The notes under the pieces are model-generated. The model was not told the origin of the DNA, searched no databases, and saw only the letters and a list, made by a program, of their open reading frames with translations. From contig NZ_NIOF01000001.1 in NCBI RefSeq assembly GCF_002205645.1, positions 186,001 through 250,000 on the forward strand: a stretch of 64,000 nt of DNA. The letters run 5' to 3'. Shown piece after piece: positions 44,901 through 53,291 of the stretch; the first letter of the stretch is position 1; the number at the start of each line of letters is the position of its first letter. The position numbers and the translations under genes are program-made. This DNA comes from Roseateles aquatilis. Its GTDB lineage: Bacteria > Pseudomonadota > Gammaproteobacteria > Burkholderiales > Burkholderiaceae_C.

Positions 44901-45151
44901 GGCGCATGTCGCGGGACTTCACCGGCGGCTACGGCCCCGAGGAGTTCTCGCTGCGCGTCGCCAAGCCGGGCACGTACACGGTGCAGGCCAACTTCTTCGG
45001 CCACCAGCGGCAGGTCATCGCGCCGTCGACGACATTGATGGTGCGGCTGTCCAGCGGCTTCGGCACCGCGGCGCAGAAGGACCGGGACATCGTGCTGCGC
45101 CTGGCGGGCCGCGGCGACGGCGTGGTGGTGGGCACGTTCACCGTGAAGTAG
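41924..45151 (+). CDS. Large exported VIT/VWA-like protein with C-terminal DUF2135 domain
   Basis: The protein has 1075 residues, with AGGGAGA nine bases before the ATG. A signal peptide (VTTALAALLLSGGAAA) leads to a Pro-rich stretch (about 38-55). Next comes a VIT domain (about 60-190; VSRVELKVFNPNGQMLSGDL, VEKAKGRQVYEDTVRQR). A VWA-like domain with a DASAS metal-site motif starts near 302. A low-complexity Ser-Ala/Ser-Gly/Ser-Thr stretch lies near 525-560. A helical region, a second Pro-rich linker (about 705-760) and TPR-like helices (about 800-930) follow. The end is a DUF2135/YfaP-like domain (LTWDADNTDIDLWVTDPDGE). Function is unknown; protein binding at the surface or in the periplasm is likely. 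Confidence 0.88.
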   Translation: MLRFSSRRRAAAWRGVTTALAALLLSGGAAALSPVMVPPPPPRPDLKSPPPPPPVRWIAFRSAEARTPIRIEQVAVQSRISGSSVVSRVELKVFNPNGQMLSGDLQFPLGDGQTVTGFSLDINGHLRRAVPVEKAKGRQVYEDTVRQRVDPALLEVTEGNVYKLQVYPLPPGGSRRVVLEIRESLAATAESAAPVWRLPLQFSGAVDRMTVDVLVDGLAPSLLTADWGAQPVAITPTADGGSRLRLQREAAETVGELRVTLPARLATPAVTTERFKGKTYVLAEVPVDVAAWPRKAPRTVGLVWDASASGATRDHDREFALLEDWFRTLGDVEVRLKVVRHEAEAVERFTVRGGAWRELRQRLERLPYDGATALGAMDSPKGSDVTLLFSDGIGTWGTGALPTTGGPLFAFSASAGAADTALRRAAETRGGAYADLLSTGTADVLRLLAEEQPRVLDVTGLGAGDWELGSLHPVGGRVLVAGVMTQAQARMTLVLSTTHGTPRVVDVPLRVPAPEAAADASAASAAASTVASASASASGSGSGSGSAAASTSTSTSVPTSAGDAAAPIGLAAHRWASFRLARLDADRSAQRQAVRRLGMEFGLATRETSLIVLDTVRDYVRHDIEPPAELRGEWERLRRALGASLQQERGAAQAEVLRRFEQKLEWWSVTPHMREATQRALNALEAEHQRQQDTSGFTPPPVVAYRPTPSAPSTTAASPVEPPMPAPVPPPVHSPAPAMPMPAPSPMVAPAPAPMAPAAPRPGNSPVTATAVGIALRGVQPDEPYALRLKAASDADLYAIYLDERPAYLRSPGFFLDVADRLIERKQTALAIRVLSNLAEMDLGNRQLLRILAYRLQQAGDVRDALPVLEEVLRLAPDEPQSYRDLGLALAQAGQPQRAVDMLAEVVNRPWQNRFPEVELIALADLSAIAERSRLKGKALDLSAIDARLRRPLPLALRVVLTWDADNTDIDLWVTDPDGERAYFAHPLTRQGGRMSRDFTGGYGPEEFSLRVAKPGTYTVQANFFGHQRQVIAPSTTLMVRLSSGFGTAAQKDRDIVLRLAGRGDGVVVGTFTVK
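43513..43592 (+). repeat. In-frame hexanucleotide repeats inside the VIT protein gene
   Basis: Successive short arrays of GCATCG, GGATCG and ACCTCG units encode Ser-Ala, Ser-Gly and Ser-Thr runs between the VWA-like and helical regions. Changes in unit number would alter linker length without a frameshift. Confidence 0.85.
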
Positions 45152-45220
45152 CGCCCGCGCGGCCAGGGCCGGCACCCCGTTTGCCCCACCGGGGATTGCC
45201 CTGGAAAAAGGAAAACACGC

Positions 45221-47014
45221 ATGGATGCCGCATCGCTGAAGCTGGGCCTGGTGGGCAATTGCGCGGTCAGCGCCCTCATCGACGACCGCGCGCGCGTGGT
45301 GTGGGCCTGCGTGCCGCGCTACGACGGCGATCCGATGTTCAACGCGCTGATCGACTCGCCCGAGGGCGTGGGGCCGGACGGTACGTTCCAGGTCATGCTG
45401 GAGGACTTCTCGCACAGCGAGCAGTCCTACGACCATGGCACCGCGGTCCTGCGCACGCGCCTGTACGACACGCACGGCGACGCGATCGAGGTCACCGACT
45501 TCATGCCGCGTTTCTTCCTCCAGGACCGCCCCTTCCGGCCGATGATGCTGGTGCGGCGCATCCGCCCGCTGCAGGGCCATCCACGCATCCGCGTGGTGCT
45601 GCGCCCGGTGCTGGCGTGGGGCACGGCCAAGCCGGAGCGCACGCGCGGCAGCAACCACATGCGCTTCGTCGGCCCGCGCTTCACCGTGCGCCTGACCACG
45701 AACGCGCCGCTGACCTACGTCAGCGCCGAGACCGCCTTCGCGCTCGACATGCCGATGAGCTTCATCTTCGGTCCGGACGAGACGCTCGATCGCGGCGTGG
45801 AGGACGCGGCGCGGCTGCTGGAAGAGCACACCATCACCTACTGGCGCGACTGGACCCGGCGCCTGGCGATCCCGCTGGAGTGGCAGGAGGCGGTGATCCG
45901 CGCGGCCATCACACTCAAGCTCTGCCTGTACGAAGAGACCGGGGCCATCGTCGCCGCGATGACCACCAGCATCCCGGAGGCGCCCGGCACGCAGCGCAAC
46001 TGGGACTACCGCTACTGCTGGCTGCGCGATGCCTTCTTCGTCGTGCGCGCGCTCAACAGCCTGTCGGAGACCGGCACGATGGAGGACTACCTGCGCTGGC
46101 TGCGCAACGTGGTCGCGCAATCGAAGGACGGGCACGTGCAGCCGCTCTACGGCATCGGGCTGGAGCAGACCCTGACCGAGCGCACCATGGACCACCTGCG
46201 CGGCTATCGCGGCATGGGCCCGGTGCGCGCGGGCAACCAGGCCTACGAGCACTTCCAGCACGACGTCTACGGCAACATCGTGCTCGGCTCGGCGCAGTCC
46301 TTCTTCGACCACCGGCTGCATCAGCGCGCGGGCCTCGACGAATTCGCGCTGCTGGAGCGCGCCGGCGAGCGGGCCTACGCCATCCACGACCAGCCCGACG
46401 CCGGCATGTGGGAGCTGCGCACGCGGTCGCGCGTCCACACCTCGTCGGTGCTGATGAACTGGGCCGCCTGCGACCGGCTCGCCAAGATCGCGAACGAGCT
46501 CAAGCTGCCTCAGCGCTCGGCGCTGTGGCGCGAGCGCGCCGACGTGATCAGGAAGAAGATCCTGGAGAACGCCTGGAGCGACCAGCGCCAGTCCTTCGTC
46601 GAGAGCTTCGGCGGCAAGGACCTGGACGCGAGCGTGCTGCTGATGGCCGAGGTCGGCTTCATCGACCCGAAGGACCCGCGTTTCGTGAGCACCGTGGAGG
46701 CGCTGGAGGCGTCGCTGTGCGACGGCCCCTACATGCGGCGCTATGAGGCGCCGGACGACTTCGGCCGGCCGGAGACCTCGTTCAACATCTGCGCGTTCTG
46801 GCGCATCGACGCGCTCGCCCGCATCGGCCGCACGGAGAAGGCCCGCGAGCTCTTCGAGTCACTGCTCGCGTCGCGCAACCACCTCGGGCTGCTGTCCGAG
46901 GACACGCATCCCGTCACCGGCGAGCTGTGGGGGAACTTCCCGCAGACGTACTCGATGGTGGGGATCATCAACGGGGCGATGCGGCTGTCGAGGGCGTGGG
47001 ATACGCAGATCTGA
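45221..47014 (+). CDS. Glycoside hydrolase family 15 protein (glucoamylase/trehalase-like)
   Basis: The protein has 597 residues and no signal peptide, so it is cytoplasmic. It has an N-terminal beta-sandwich domain (about 1-215; LGLVGNCAVSALIDDRARVVW). An (alpha/alpha)6 barrel follows with the GH15 landmarks TSIPEAPGTQRNWDYRYCWLRD near 250, LYGIGLEQTLTERTMDHLRGY near 308, and LSEDTHPVTGELWGNFPQTYS near 563. Members split alpha-glucosidic bonds in maltodextrins or trehalose. The exact substrate cannot be told. It starts 69 bases after the VIT gene on the same strand and may be co-transcribed with it. Confidence 0.93.
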   Translation: MDAASLKLGLVGNCAVSALIDDRARVVWACVPRYDGDPMFNALIDSPEGVGPDGTFQVMLEDFSHSEQSYDHGTAVLRTRLYDTHGDAIEVTDFMPRFFLQDRPFRPMMLVRRIRPLQGHPRIRVVLRPVLAWGTAKPERTRGSNHMRFVGPRFTVRLTTNAPLTYVSAETAFALDMPMSFIFGPDETLDRGVEDAARLLEEHTITYWRDWTRRLAIPLEWQEAVIRAAITLKLCLYEETGAIVAAMTTSIPEAPGTQRNWDYRYCWLRDAFFVVRALNSLSETGTMEDYLRWLRNVVAQSKDGHVQPLYGIGLEQTLTERTMDHLRGYRGMGPVRAGNQAYEHFQHDVYGNIVLGSAQSFFDHRLHQRAGLDEFALLERAGERAYAIHDQPDAGMWELRTRSRVHTSSVLMNWAACDRLAKIANELKLPQRSALWRERADVIRKKILENAWSDQRQSFVESFGGKDLDASVLLMAEVGFIDPKDPRFVSTVEALEASLCDGPYMRRYEAPDDFGRPETSFNICAFWRIDALARIGRTEKARELFESLLASRNHLGLLSEDTHPVTGELWGNFPQTYSMVGIINGAMRLSRAWDTQI

Positions 47015-47076
47015 CGACGCCGTGAGCCGGCCCGGCGCGTGCGATCGTCGGCCCCGCCCGGCTGAGGCCCGGTGGG

Positions 47077-47105
47077 GTCGTCCCGCCGCACCGCGGCGGG
47101 ACGAC
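47077..47105. terminator. Perfect 12-bp inverted repeat between convergent genes
   Basis: Arms GTCGTCCCGCCG (47077-47088) and CGGCGGGACGAC (47094-47105) surround a five-base loop. A second small hairpin, GGCGAG-CCT-CGCC, follows. The pair separates the convergent GH15 and acylase genes and probably stops transcription from both sides, despite lacking a T tract. Confidence 0.65.
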
Positions 47106-47145
47106 GGCGAGCCTCGCCGTCATCGATCCGGGAGAACCAATCCCC

Positions 47146-49449
47146 TCACTCGGTGATCCGGACACGCCGCAGTTGCGGATCGCTGTCGATCTGCGCCCGC
47201 GTGAATGGCTGGCGGATCCATTCCTTGGCCGAGAACTTCAACGTCTGATCCGCGGCATGCGGCGAGTCGGAATGCGGCGATTGCGAGTACGCCAGCAATG
47301 CATCCGCCACGGGGCCGTCGGCGTTGAAGCCGACCACCTGCACGTAACTCGTGCCGGCCACCACCTCGCGCCACCGGAAGGAGCTGCCGCTCTCCATCGC
47401 GTTGTAGACGCCCAGGCGCGCGCTGCCGCCATGCACCGGGATCGAGCCGGTGCCTCGCGAGGCACGCTGGACGTCGCCCCAGCGCTTGCCGTCGCGCCAT
47501 AGCCTGCTGTCGTCGACCGAGGCCGCCGCGCCGCGCAGCGTGTCCCGCACCGCCGCCGCCACGGCCGGATCCTCGACCCGCAGGCCGCGCGGCGTGGACA
47601 GCGGCTGGCCGGGATCGAACGGCACCCGCCAGAAGTCGGCGGGCAGCGGCGCGTCCGCCGGCACGAAGGCATCGAAGTAACCGTAGCCCACGCCGGCCTC
47701 GAGATTGGCGCTGCGGTCCCACGTGGACAGCGCCGTGCAGGGTGTCGCCAGCGAGGCGTCGGCGACACACGCCCGCAGCACGTCGTCGAGCACGAGATCG
47801 GCGAGGTAGACCCGGTTGTTCATCAGCATCGCCTGCACGTCCTGCGCCGACATGCGCGCGCCGCCGGACAGCGCCTGCGTCACGTGCCGCAGCCCGAAAC
47901 GGGCGCGCGCGTCCAGCTCCACGCCGTCCATGCTCACCAGCGGCGAGTACCCCGTGAGCGGCGCCGCCGGATTGGCCATCCAGGCGCTGTCGTTGGCGTT
48001 GTGCACGAAGTCGTTGCGTTCGAGGATGGGCAGGTCCTTGCCGGAGAAGATCCCCGATTGCGGCGCCGTGGGGTCGACCTCCCAGCGGCAGTCGGCGCGC
48101 GCGTCCAGCACGAAGATGCCGTTCGCCGCAGGTGCCTCGAAGCCGCTCGCGATGCAACGCCGCGCGCGCTCGGTCGATAGCTTCGGGACCGGGCTCACGG
48201 CCATGAACAGCGTGCGCCCCTCCTTGTCGGCGGCGATCGTGTTGTTCCAGGGATTGCCCACGTTGTTCCGCACGACGGTCTTCACCTGATCGAGCGACGC
48301 CGCGCGATTGATGCCGTACCACTCGTCGACAAGCCGGTGGTTGTCCAGCCTCGCGTCCCGCATCGCCGTGGCGCCCGCGGCGTCCCAGCCGATCAGCCAA
48401 CCGAACTCGCTGCGGTAGAACGTCCGCGAACGGGTCTGCACCGTGCCGTCGGCCTGTTTCACCGGCACGTCGATCCGCTGGCGTTCCATCGCCTTGCTGG
48501 CGCCGTCGACCATGTAGCGGGTCGGGTCCGCCGGATCCAGCGCCAGACGGTACAGCGTCGAGTGCGCCGAGGTGGTGGTGGTGTGACTCCACGCGAAGTT
48601 GGACGTGAAGCCGATGCCCACCACCGGCAGACCCGGCAGCGTCGCGCCCATCACGTCGAGCTTGCCCGGGATCGTGGTGTGGAGCTGCATCATGCGCAGC
48701 ACGCCGGCCCACGGGAAGTGCGGATTGCCCAGCAGCAAGCCGCGTCCGTTCTGCGAGCCATCGCGTCCGAGCGCGAGCGCGTTGCTGGCCGTCGGCCGGC
48801 GCTGCGCGGCGGTGCGCGCCAGCAGCGTGCCGAGCGCCGAGGCCGCCGTGGCCTGCCCGGGCTGCGCGGCGACGACCTGGGCCTGGAAGTCCAGGATGCC
48901 GTTGAGCGAGTTGTAGAACCGGGTCAGGCGGACCAAGTCGACGTCGACGATCTCGCGCACCCAGGGCGCGTCGCGGCAGTCCTGCGGCAGCTTGGCCTTC
49001 GCGGTCTCACGCACATGGCGGTTGTAGCCCGCGACCCAGCCGCGCATCAGCTCGCGCGCCTCCTTGGACTGCGCGCGCCAGGCGGTCTGCACGCTGGCCT
49101 CCTCATTGAGCAGGCGGAAGAAATAGTCGGACGCCAGGTTGGCCGGCACGCCGGTCGCCCCGCCGGCCGCGCCCTCGCCCAGGTACCGCGAGCGCTCGCC
49201 CGCCACCGTGGCGAATTGCTCGGCCAGGACGCACACCCCGTCCTGCGCCTGCACGTAGCCGACGCCGTAGCCGAGGCTGCCCTCGTCGACCGCGCTGACG
49301 TGCGGAATGCCGTAGGACGTGCGCGAGATCTCGGCCTCGTAGTCGTGCTTCGGCGAATCGCCGCCGCAGGCCGCCAGCAGCGTGGCGGTGGTCAGCGCGA
49401 GCGCGCCCGTGGAAGGGCGCGTCGTCAGCGCCGGATGTCGCGATGGCAT
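47146..49449 (-). CDS. Penicillin acylase family (Ntn-hydrolase) lipoprotein
   Basis: The protein has 767 residues from ATG 49447-49449, with AGGAG about nine bases upstream. A lipoprotein-type signal peptide ends TLLAACGG. The alpha-chain region follows (ISRTSYGIPHVSA, YGVGYVQAQDGVCVLAEQF). The linker ends just before the likely catalytic Ser222 in TASNALALG, which becomes the N-terminus of the beta-chain after self-cleavage. Beta-chain motifs GNPHFPW and GFTSNFAWSHTTTT are present. Relatives hydrolyse acyl-homoserine lactones, aculeacin or beta-lactams. The substrate here is open, with quorum quenching one possibility. It is preceded by a two-component system on the same strand. Confidence 0.92.
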   Translation of the reverse strand: MPSRHPALTTRPSTGALALTTATLLAACGGDSPKHDYEAEISRTSYGIPHVSAVDEGSLGYGVGYVQAQDGVCVLAEQFATVAGERSRYLGEGAAGGATGVPANLASDYFFRLLNEEASVQTAWRAQSKEARELMRGWVAGYNRHVRETAKAKLPQDCRDAPWVREIVDVDLVRLTRFYNSLNGILDFQAQVVAAQPGQATAASALGTLLARTAAQRRPTASNALALGRDGSQNGRGLLLGNPHFPWAGVLRMMQLHTTIPGKLDVMGATLPGLPVVGIGFTSNFAWSHTTTTSAHSTLYRLALDPADPTRYMVDGASKAMERQRIDVPVKQADGTVQTRSRTFYRSEFGWLIGWDAAGATAMRDARLDNHRLVDEWYGINRAASLDQVKTVVRNNVGNPWNNTIAADKEGRTLFMAVSPVPKLSTERARRCIASGFEAPAANGIFVLDARADCRWEVDPTAPQSGIFSGKDLPILERNDFVHNANDSAWMANPAAPLTGYSPLVSMDGVELDARARFGLRHVTQALSGGARMSAQDVQAMLMNNRVYLADLVLDDVLRACVADASLATPCTALSTWDRSANLEAGVGYGYFDAFVPADAPLPADFWRVPFDPGQPLSTPRGLRVEDPAVAAAVRDTLRGAAASVDDSRLWRDGKRWGDVQRASRGTGSIPVHGGSARLGVYNAMESGSSFRWREVVAGTSYVQVVGFNADGPVADALLAYSQSPHSDSPHAADQTLKFSAKEWIRQPFTRAQIDSDPQLRRVRITE

Positions 49450-49510
49450 GGGGGAACTCTCCTGGATGAATCGCCTGCTCACGCGGGACATCCGCGTGGT
49501 GCCGTTCACT

Positions 49511-50968
49511 CTAGGAAAGCGGGCTTAGCAACCCCTGAGCCGTCGCCGCCACGGCTGAGCACGGGCTGAGCGCGGGCAGCTCCACGACGAAGGTCGCGCC
49601 GCCGCCCGGCGTGTCCTCGACGCGCACCCGGCCGGCGTGCAGATCGACGACGCGGCGCACGATGGCCAACCCCAGGCCGCTGCCCGAGCCGTCGTTGCCG
49701 GGCACGCGGTAGAAGCGCTCGAAGATGCGCTCGCGTTCCGACGGCGGCACGCCGACGCCCGTGTCGGCAACCCGCAGTTCCAGTCGATGCGCGCCGCCGC
49801 CGGCCTCATGGCCGCGCACCTCGACGTCGACACGCCCGCCCCGCGATGCATGCCGCAGGGCGTTGTCGAGCAGGTTGTCGAGGATCGACACGGCCGCCTC
49901 CGGATCGAGGCTCGCGCGGGCATGGTCGTCCCCCTGGTAGGACAACTCGATGCGCCGCGCGCCGGCCACGCCCGCCACATGCGCCAGGCGCTCCCGCGCC
50001 AGCGCCGCCACGTCCACCAAGCGGCGCGGCGCATGCACGTCGAGCACCTCCAGCCGCGACAGCAGCAGCAGCTTCGCCGCCAGCTCGCTCGATCGCTGCA
50101 CGCCCTGCTCCAGCGCGGCCAGCGCCGCCGCGCGCTCGTGGGCATCGCGTGAATGCGCGAGCACGTGGGCTTGCGCGTTCATCGCCGCCAGTGGCGTGCG
50201 CAATTCATGCGCCGCATCGGCGAAGAACTGCCGCTCGGCGTCCAGCATGCGCGACATGCGGGCGAAGAGACCATCGATGGCATCGAGCAAGGGCGCCAGC
50301 TCCGCGTGGCGCGCCGGCAGGACCAGCGGGGACAGATCGCGCGGGTCGCGCGCCGCCAGACGATGCGCCGCGGTGCGCAGCGGCCTGAGCCCGGCGTGCG
50401 CGCTGACGCCCACCAGCACGATCGCGACGGCGGCGATGATCAGCATGGTCCAACCGGCGTCCTCCATCAGCTCCGCGCCGGCCCGGTGGTACAGCGCGAG
50501 CGGCTGCGCCACGACGACGGTGAGCGCGCCGTTGGCGCTGCGCGCCGCATAGGTCCGCCACACCTGATCGCCGCGGCGCGCCTCGCCGGCGCCGTCCCGC
50601 ACCGAGGCGAAGTCCAGCGCGGGCCCGTTGCCCGATGCCGCCAGGACACGCCCGTCGGAGGACCAGACGCGATAGGCGAATTCCTCCGGACGCATCGTCG
50701 GCTCCGTCATCGCCACTTTCACCTGCACCAGCAGCCGCGCCTGATGCGCCCGGGCCGCATCCTCCAGTCCCGGCGCCGATAGCAGGTCGGCATAGGCCTG
50801 CGCCGTGAGCTGCAAGTCCCGGAGCACCGCCTCGCCGTCGGCGGCGATCAATTGGCGATAGACGTAGATGCATTGCGACAGCAGGACGCCGCACAACAGC
50901 AGGACCACCAGGCTGTAGAGGCGCCGGAACAGCGATGGACGCAGCCACGGCCCGAGCAACCGCCTCAT
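49511..50968 (-). CDS. QseC-like sensor histidine kinase
   Basis: The protein has 485 residues. The start ATG (50966-50968) overlaps the stop of the response regulator gene. A membrane helix lies near 15-38, a periplasmic sensor of about 120 residues follows, and a second helix lies near 175-195 (WTMLIIAAVAIVLVGVSAH). The phospho-acceptor box is FFADAAHELRTPLA near 260. The ATPase has ILDNLLDNALRHA (N), VADTGVGV (G1) and GSGLGLAIV (G2). Sensor and kinase layout fit the QseC/TctE group. The signal is unknown. The acylase gene follows after 61 bases. Confidence 0.94.
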   Translation of the reverse strand: MRRLLGPWLRPSLFRRLYSLVVLLLCGVLLSQCIYVYRQLIAADGEAVLRDLQLTAQAYADLLSAPGLEDAARAHQARLLVQVKVAMTEPTMRPEEFAYRVWSSDGRVLAASGNGPALDFASVRDGAGEARRGDQVWRTYAARSANGALTVVVAQPLALYHRAGAELMEDAGWTMLIIAAVAIVLVGVSAHAGLRPLRTAAHRLAARDPRDLSPLVLPARHAELAPLLDAIDGLFARMSRMLDAERQFFADAAHELRTPLAAMNAQAHVLAHSRDAHERAAALAALEQGVQRSSELAAKLLLLSRLEVLDVHAPRRLVDVAALARERLAHVAGVAGARRIELSYQGDDHARASLDPEAAVSILDNLLDNALRHASRGGRVDVEVRGHEAGGGAHRLELRVADTGVGVPPSERERIFERFYRVPGNDGSGSGLGLAIVRRVVDLHAGRVRVEDTPGGGATFVVELPALSPCSAVAATAQGLLSPLS

Positions 50969-51627
50969 TCGAGCGCCATCATGTACCCGACGCCGCGCAC
51001 CGTCTGCACCACGTCGCGGCCGAGCTTGCGGCGCAGGCCGTGGACCTGCACCTCCAGCGCGTTCATCGTGGCCGACTCGCCGTCGCGGTAGACGCGATCG
51101 AAGAGCTCGTCGCGGGGCACCCAACGTCCGGCGCGGCGGGCCAGCTCGATGAGCAACTGGTACTCGCGCGGGGTCAGCTCGACCGCCTCCTCGCCGGACC
51201 AGACGCGGCGCTGGTCGGTATCGATGCGGACGCGGCCGACGCTCCACTGGCTGACCGCGTAGCCCGCATGGCGCCGCAGCACCGCCCGCAGCCGGGCCAG
51301 CAGCTCGGGCACGGCGAACGGCTTGACCAGGTAATCGTCGGCGCCGCGGTCCAGCGCCTGCAGGCGGTCGTCGAGCCCGCCGCGGGCGGTGGCCACCACG
51401 ATGGGCACCCCGTGCCCGCCCTGGCGCAACTCGGCGAGCAGCGTCACGCCCTCGCCGTCCGGCAGCCCCAGGTCCAGCACGATGGCATCGACCTGACGCG
51501 CCGCCAGCGTGCCGCGCGCGTCCTCGACGCGGCGCACCCAAATCGTCCGGTAGCCCGCCTGCTCCAGGGCCTTCGCCAGGGCGTTGCCCAGGGGAAGATC
51601 GTCTTCGACCAACAGCACCTCACGCAT
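50965..51627 (-). CDS. QseB-like OmpR-family response regulator
   Basis: The protein has 220 residues. The receiver has the acidic pair EDD near residue 8, phospho-acceptor Asp in IVLDLGLPDGEG near 51, and the normal Lys-Pro in DYLVKPFAVPEL near 101. The winged-helix part ends with LEVQVHGLRRKLG and VRGVGYMMALE. It is first in a two-gene operon with the sensor kinase. Its targets may include the neighbouring acylase gene; this is only inferred from position. The intact Lys-Pro loop contrasts with the altered one in the regulator at 41042-41764. Confidence 0.95.
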   Translation of the reverse strand: MREVLLVEDDLPLGNALAKALEQAGYRTIWVRRVEDARGTLAARQVDAIVLDLGLPDGEGVTLLAELRQGGHGVPIVVATARGGLDDRLQALDRGADDYLVKPFAVPELLARLRAVLRRHAGYAVSQWSVGRVRIDTDQRRVWSGEEAVELTPREYQLLIELARRAGRWVPRDELFDRVYRDGESATMNALEVQVHGLRRKLGRDVVQTVRGVGYMMALE

Positions 51628-51736
51628 GGCCCGCTCCGCTCCTTGCCGCGGACCTTAGCGAATCAATCTGAGGATTTCCTGATCGTCCCGTGTCGCGCCC
51701 TCGGCGGCCGCGTCGCGCCGACGCGGCCGCCGATGC

Positions 51737-53158
51737 TCATCGGATCCAGCGTTCCCCGGTCTCGCCCGGCTCGCCGCCCTGCGGGAAGAACACCACCGCG
51801 ACGACCATGCCGTCGGCGCCGCGCTCGACCTTCGCGATGCCGACGCTGCCATCGATCGCCAGGCTGTCGGGTCCGGTCGGCACCAGCACCAGCGGCGCGC
51901 GCCCCTGACGAACCCAGCGCAGACCGCCGTCCTGGACCGCCAGCTCGCGCTGCGACTTCTCATCCGTGGACAGCTTGTAGTTGCCGGCGAAGGTCTTCAG
52001 TTGGGCCTCGGTCAGCGTCACCGGCACCACGTCCGCATACGGCTGCCCGACCGCGAAGGCGGCCAGCTTGCGGGCCGCCAGGCTGACGTTGAAGCCAGGC
52101 GCGTCCGAGTTGCGCAGCATCACGACGGTCAGACCGCTTTGCGGGAAGTAGGCCAGCGAGCTGACGAAGCCGTTGATGCCGCCGCCGTGATCCAGGCGCG
52201 GCTGGCCGCGCAAGGTGCCGGCCGTGATGCCGAAGCCGTAGCCGCTCGCCTGCGCCGGGCCTTCCGGCGTCGTCATGCGCCGATAGAGCGCCGGGGACAG
52301 CACCTTGCCGCCATGCAGCGCGAGGTTCCAGCGCCACAGGTCCTGCGCGTTGGCCACCAGCGCGCCGGCGGCATGGGGCTGCGTCATGCTCAGCAGGCCG
52401 GCGGTGGCCAGATTGCCGGTGGCCGGATCCAGGCTGTAGCCCTCCACCATGCCGGGGATCACGCGCTGCTCGCCGGGATAGACGGTCTTCGTCAGGCCGT
52501 TGGGGGCCAGCACCAGTTCCTGCGCGGCCAGGTACCAGGCCTTGCCCGTGATGGCCTCGATCACGGCGCCCACCAGCACGTAGCCCGAGTTGTTGTAGGC
52601 CCAGCGCTCGCCGGGCTTGAAGTCGACCGGCAGGTTCTTGAATTCGTCGATCAGCGCCTGCGTGCTCAGGTCCCGGCGGATCGGGTTGCGCATGTAGTTG
52701 GGGATGCCGGTATAGCTCTTCACGCCGGAGGTGTGGTTGAGCAGTTGCAGCAGCGTGATGTTCTCGCCGTTCGGGAAACCGGGCACGTACTTGGACAGCG
52801 GGTCGTCAAGCTTGGCGCGCCCCTGGTCGATCAGCTTGAGCAGCGTGGCGGCCGCGTACTGCTTGGTCACCGAGCCGATGCGGAAGCTCTGGTCCGCCTT
52901 CATCGGCACGCCCAGCTCGACGCTGGCCATGCCGCGCGCGCCCTGGTACAGCAGCTGGTCGCCGCGCGCCACGAGGATCACCACGCCGGGTCCGTCGGTG
53001 GCGAGCTTCTGCTCGTCGAGCAGTCGCTGCGCGTAAGTGCCGATCTGCGCGGCAGTCGGCGCCGCCGCGGGCGTGCGGGCGGACCCGTCCTGCCCATGCG
53101 CCATGAACGATGCCGCCAGCAGGCTGGCGGCAAACAGGTGTCGACTCCATCGCTTCAT
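51737..53158 (-). CDS. Secreted class C beta-lactamase-like serine hydrolase
   Basis: The protein has 473 residues. A signal peptide ends near SFMAHGQ (about 23). The beta-lactamase/transpeptidase-like domain has the catalytic SVTK (SxxK) near 97, YNN (YxN) near 192 and DHGGG (in place of KTG) near 318. The C-terminal 100 residues form the small beta domain often fused to such esterases and D-aminopeptidases. It is periplasmic or secreted. Candidate roles are esterase, D-aminopeptidase or peptidoglycan-active enzyme. True beta-lactamase activity is less likely for this branch. It is a single gene, 109 bases from the response regulator. Confidence 0.9.
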   Translation of the reverse strand: MKRWSRHLFAASLLAASFMAHGQDGSARTPAAAPTAAQIGTYAQRLLDEQKLATDGPGVVILVARGDQLLYQGARGMASVELGVPMKADQSFRIGSVTKQYAAATLLKLIDQGRAKLDDPLSKYVPGFPNGENITLLQLLNHTSGVKSYTGIPNYMRNPIRRDLSTQALIDEFKNLPVDFKPGERWAYNNSGYVLVGAVIEAITGKAWYLAAQELVLAPNGLTKTVYPGEQRVIPGMVEGYSLDPATGNLATAGLLSMTQPHAAGALVANAQDLWRWNLALHGGKVLSPALYRRMTTPEGPAQASGYGFGITAGTLRGQPRLDHGGGINGFVSSLAYFPQSGLTVVMLRNSDAPGFNVSLAARKLAAFAVGQPYADVVPVTLTEAQLKTFAGNYKLSTDEKSQRELAVQDGGLRWVRQGRAPLVLVPTGPDSLAIDGSVGIAKVERGADGMVVAVVFFPQGGEPGETGERWIR

Positions 53159-53291
53159 TGATTCATCTCCCTTGGCCGAGGTGGCGGGGCGCAGGATGCC
53201 CTACTCACGCGGTGCCCGCCCATCGGGATTGCGATGAGCCGTCGGAACAAGGGGATGAATTGCAGCGCGGCATGCGCCCGCGCGGGAACCG

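Noticed and set aside
40793-46438. An 1881-codon open frame on the minus strand
   Set aside because: It runs antisense to the sensor kinase, regulator, VIT and GH15 genes, all with clear domains. Composition is typical of antisense shadow frames.
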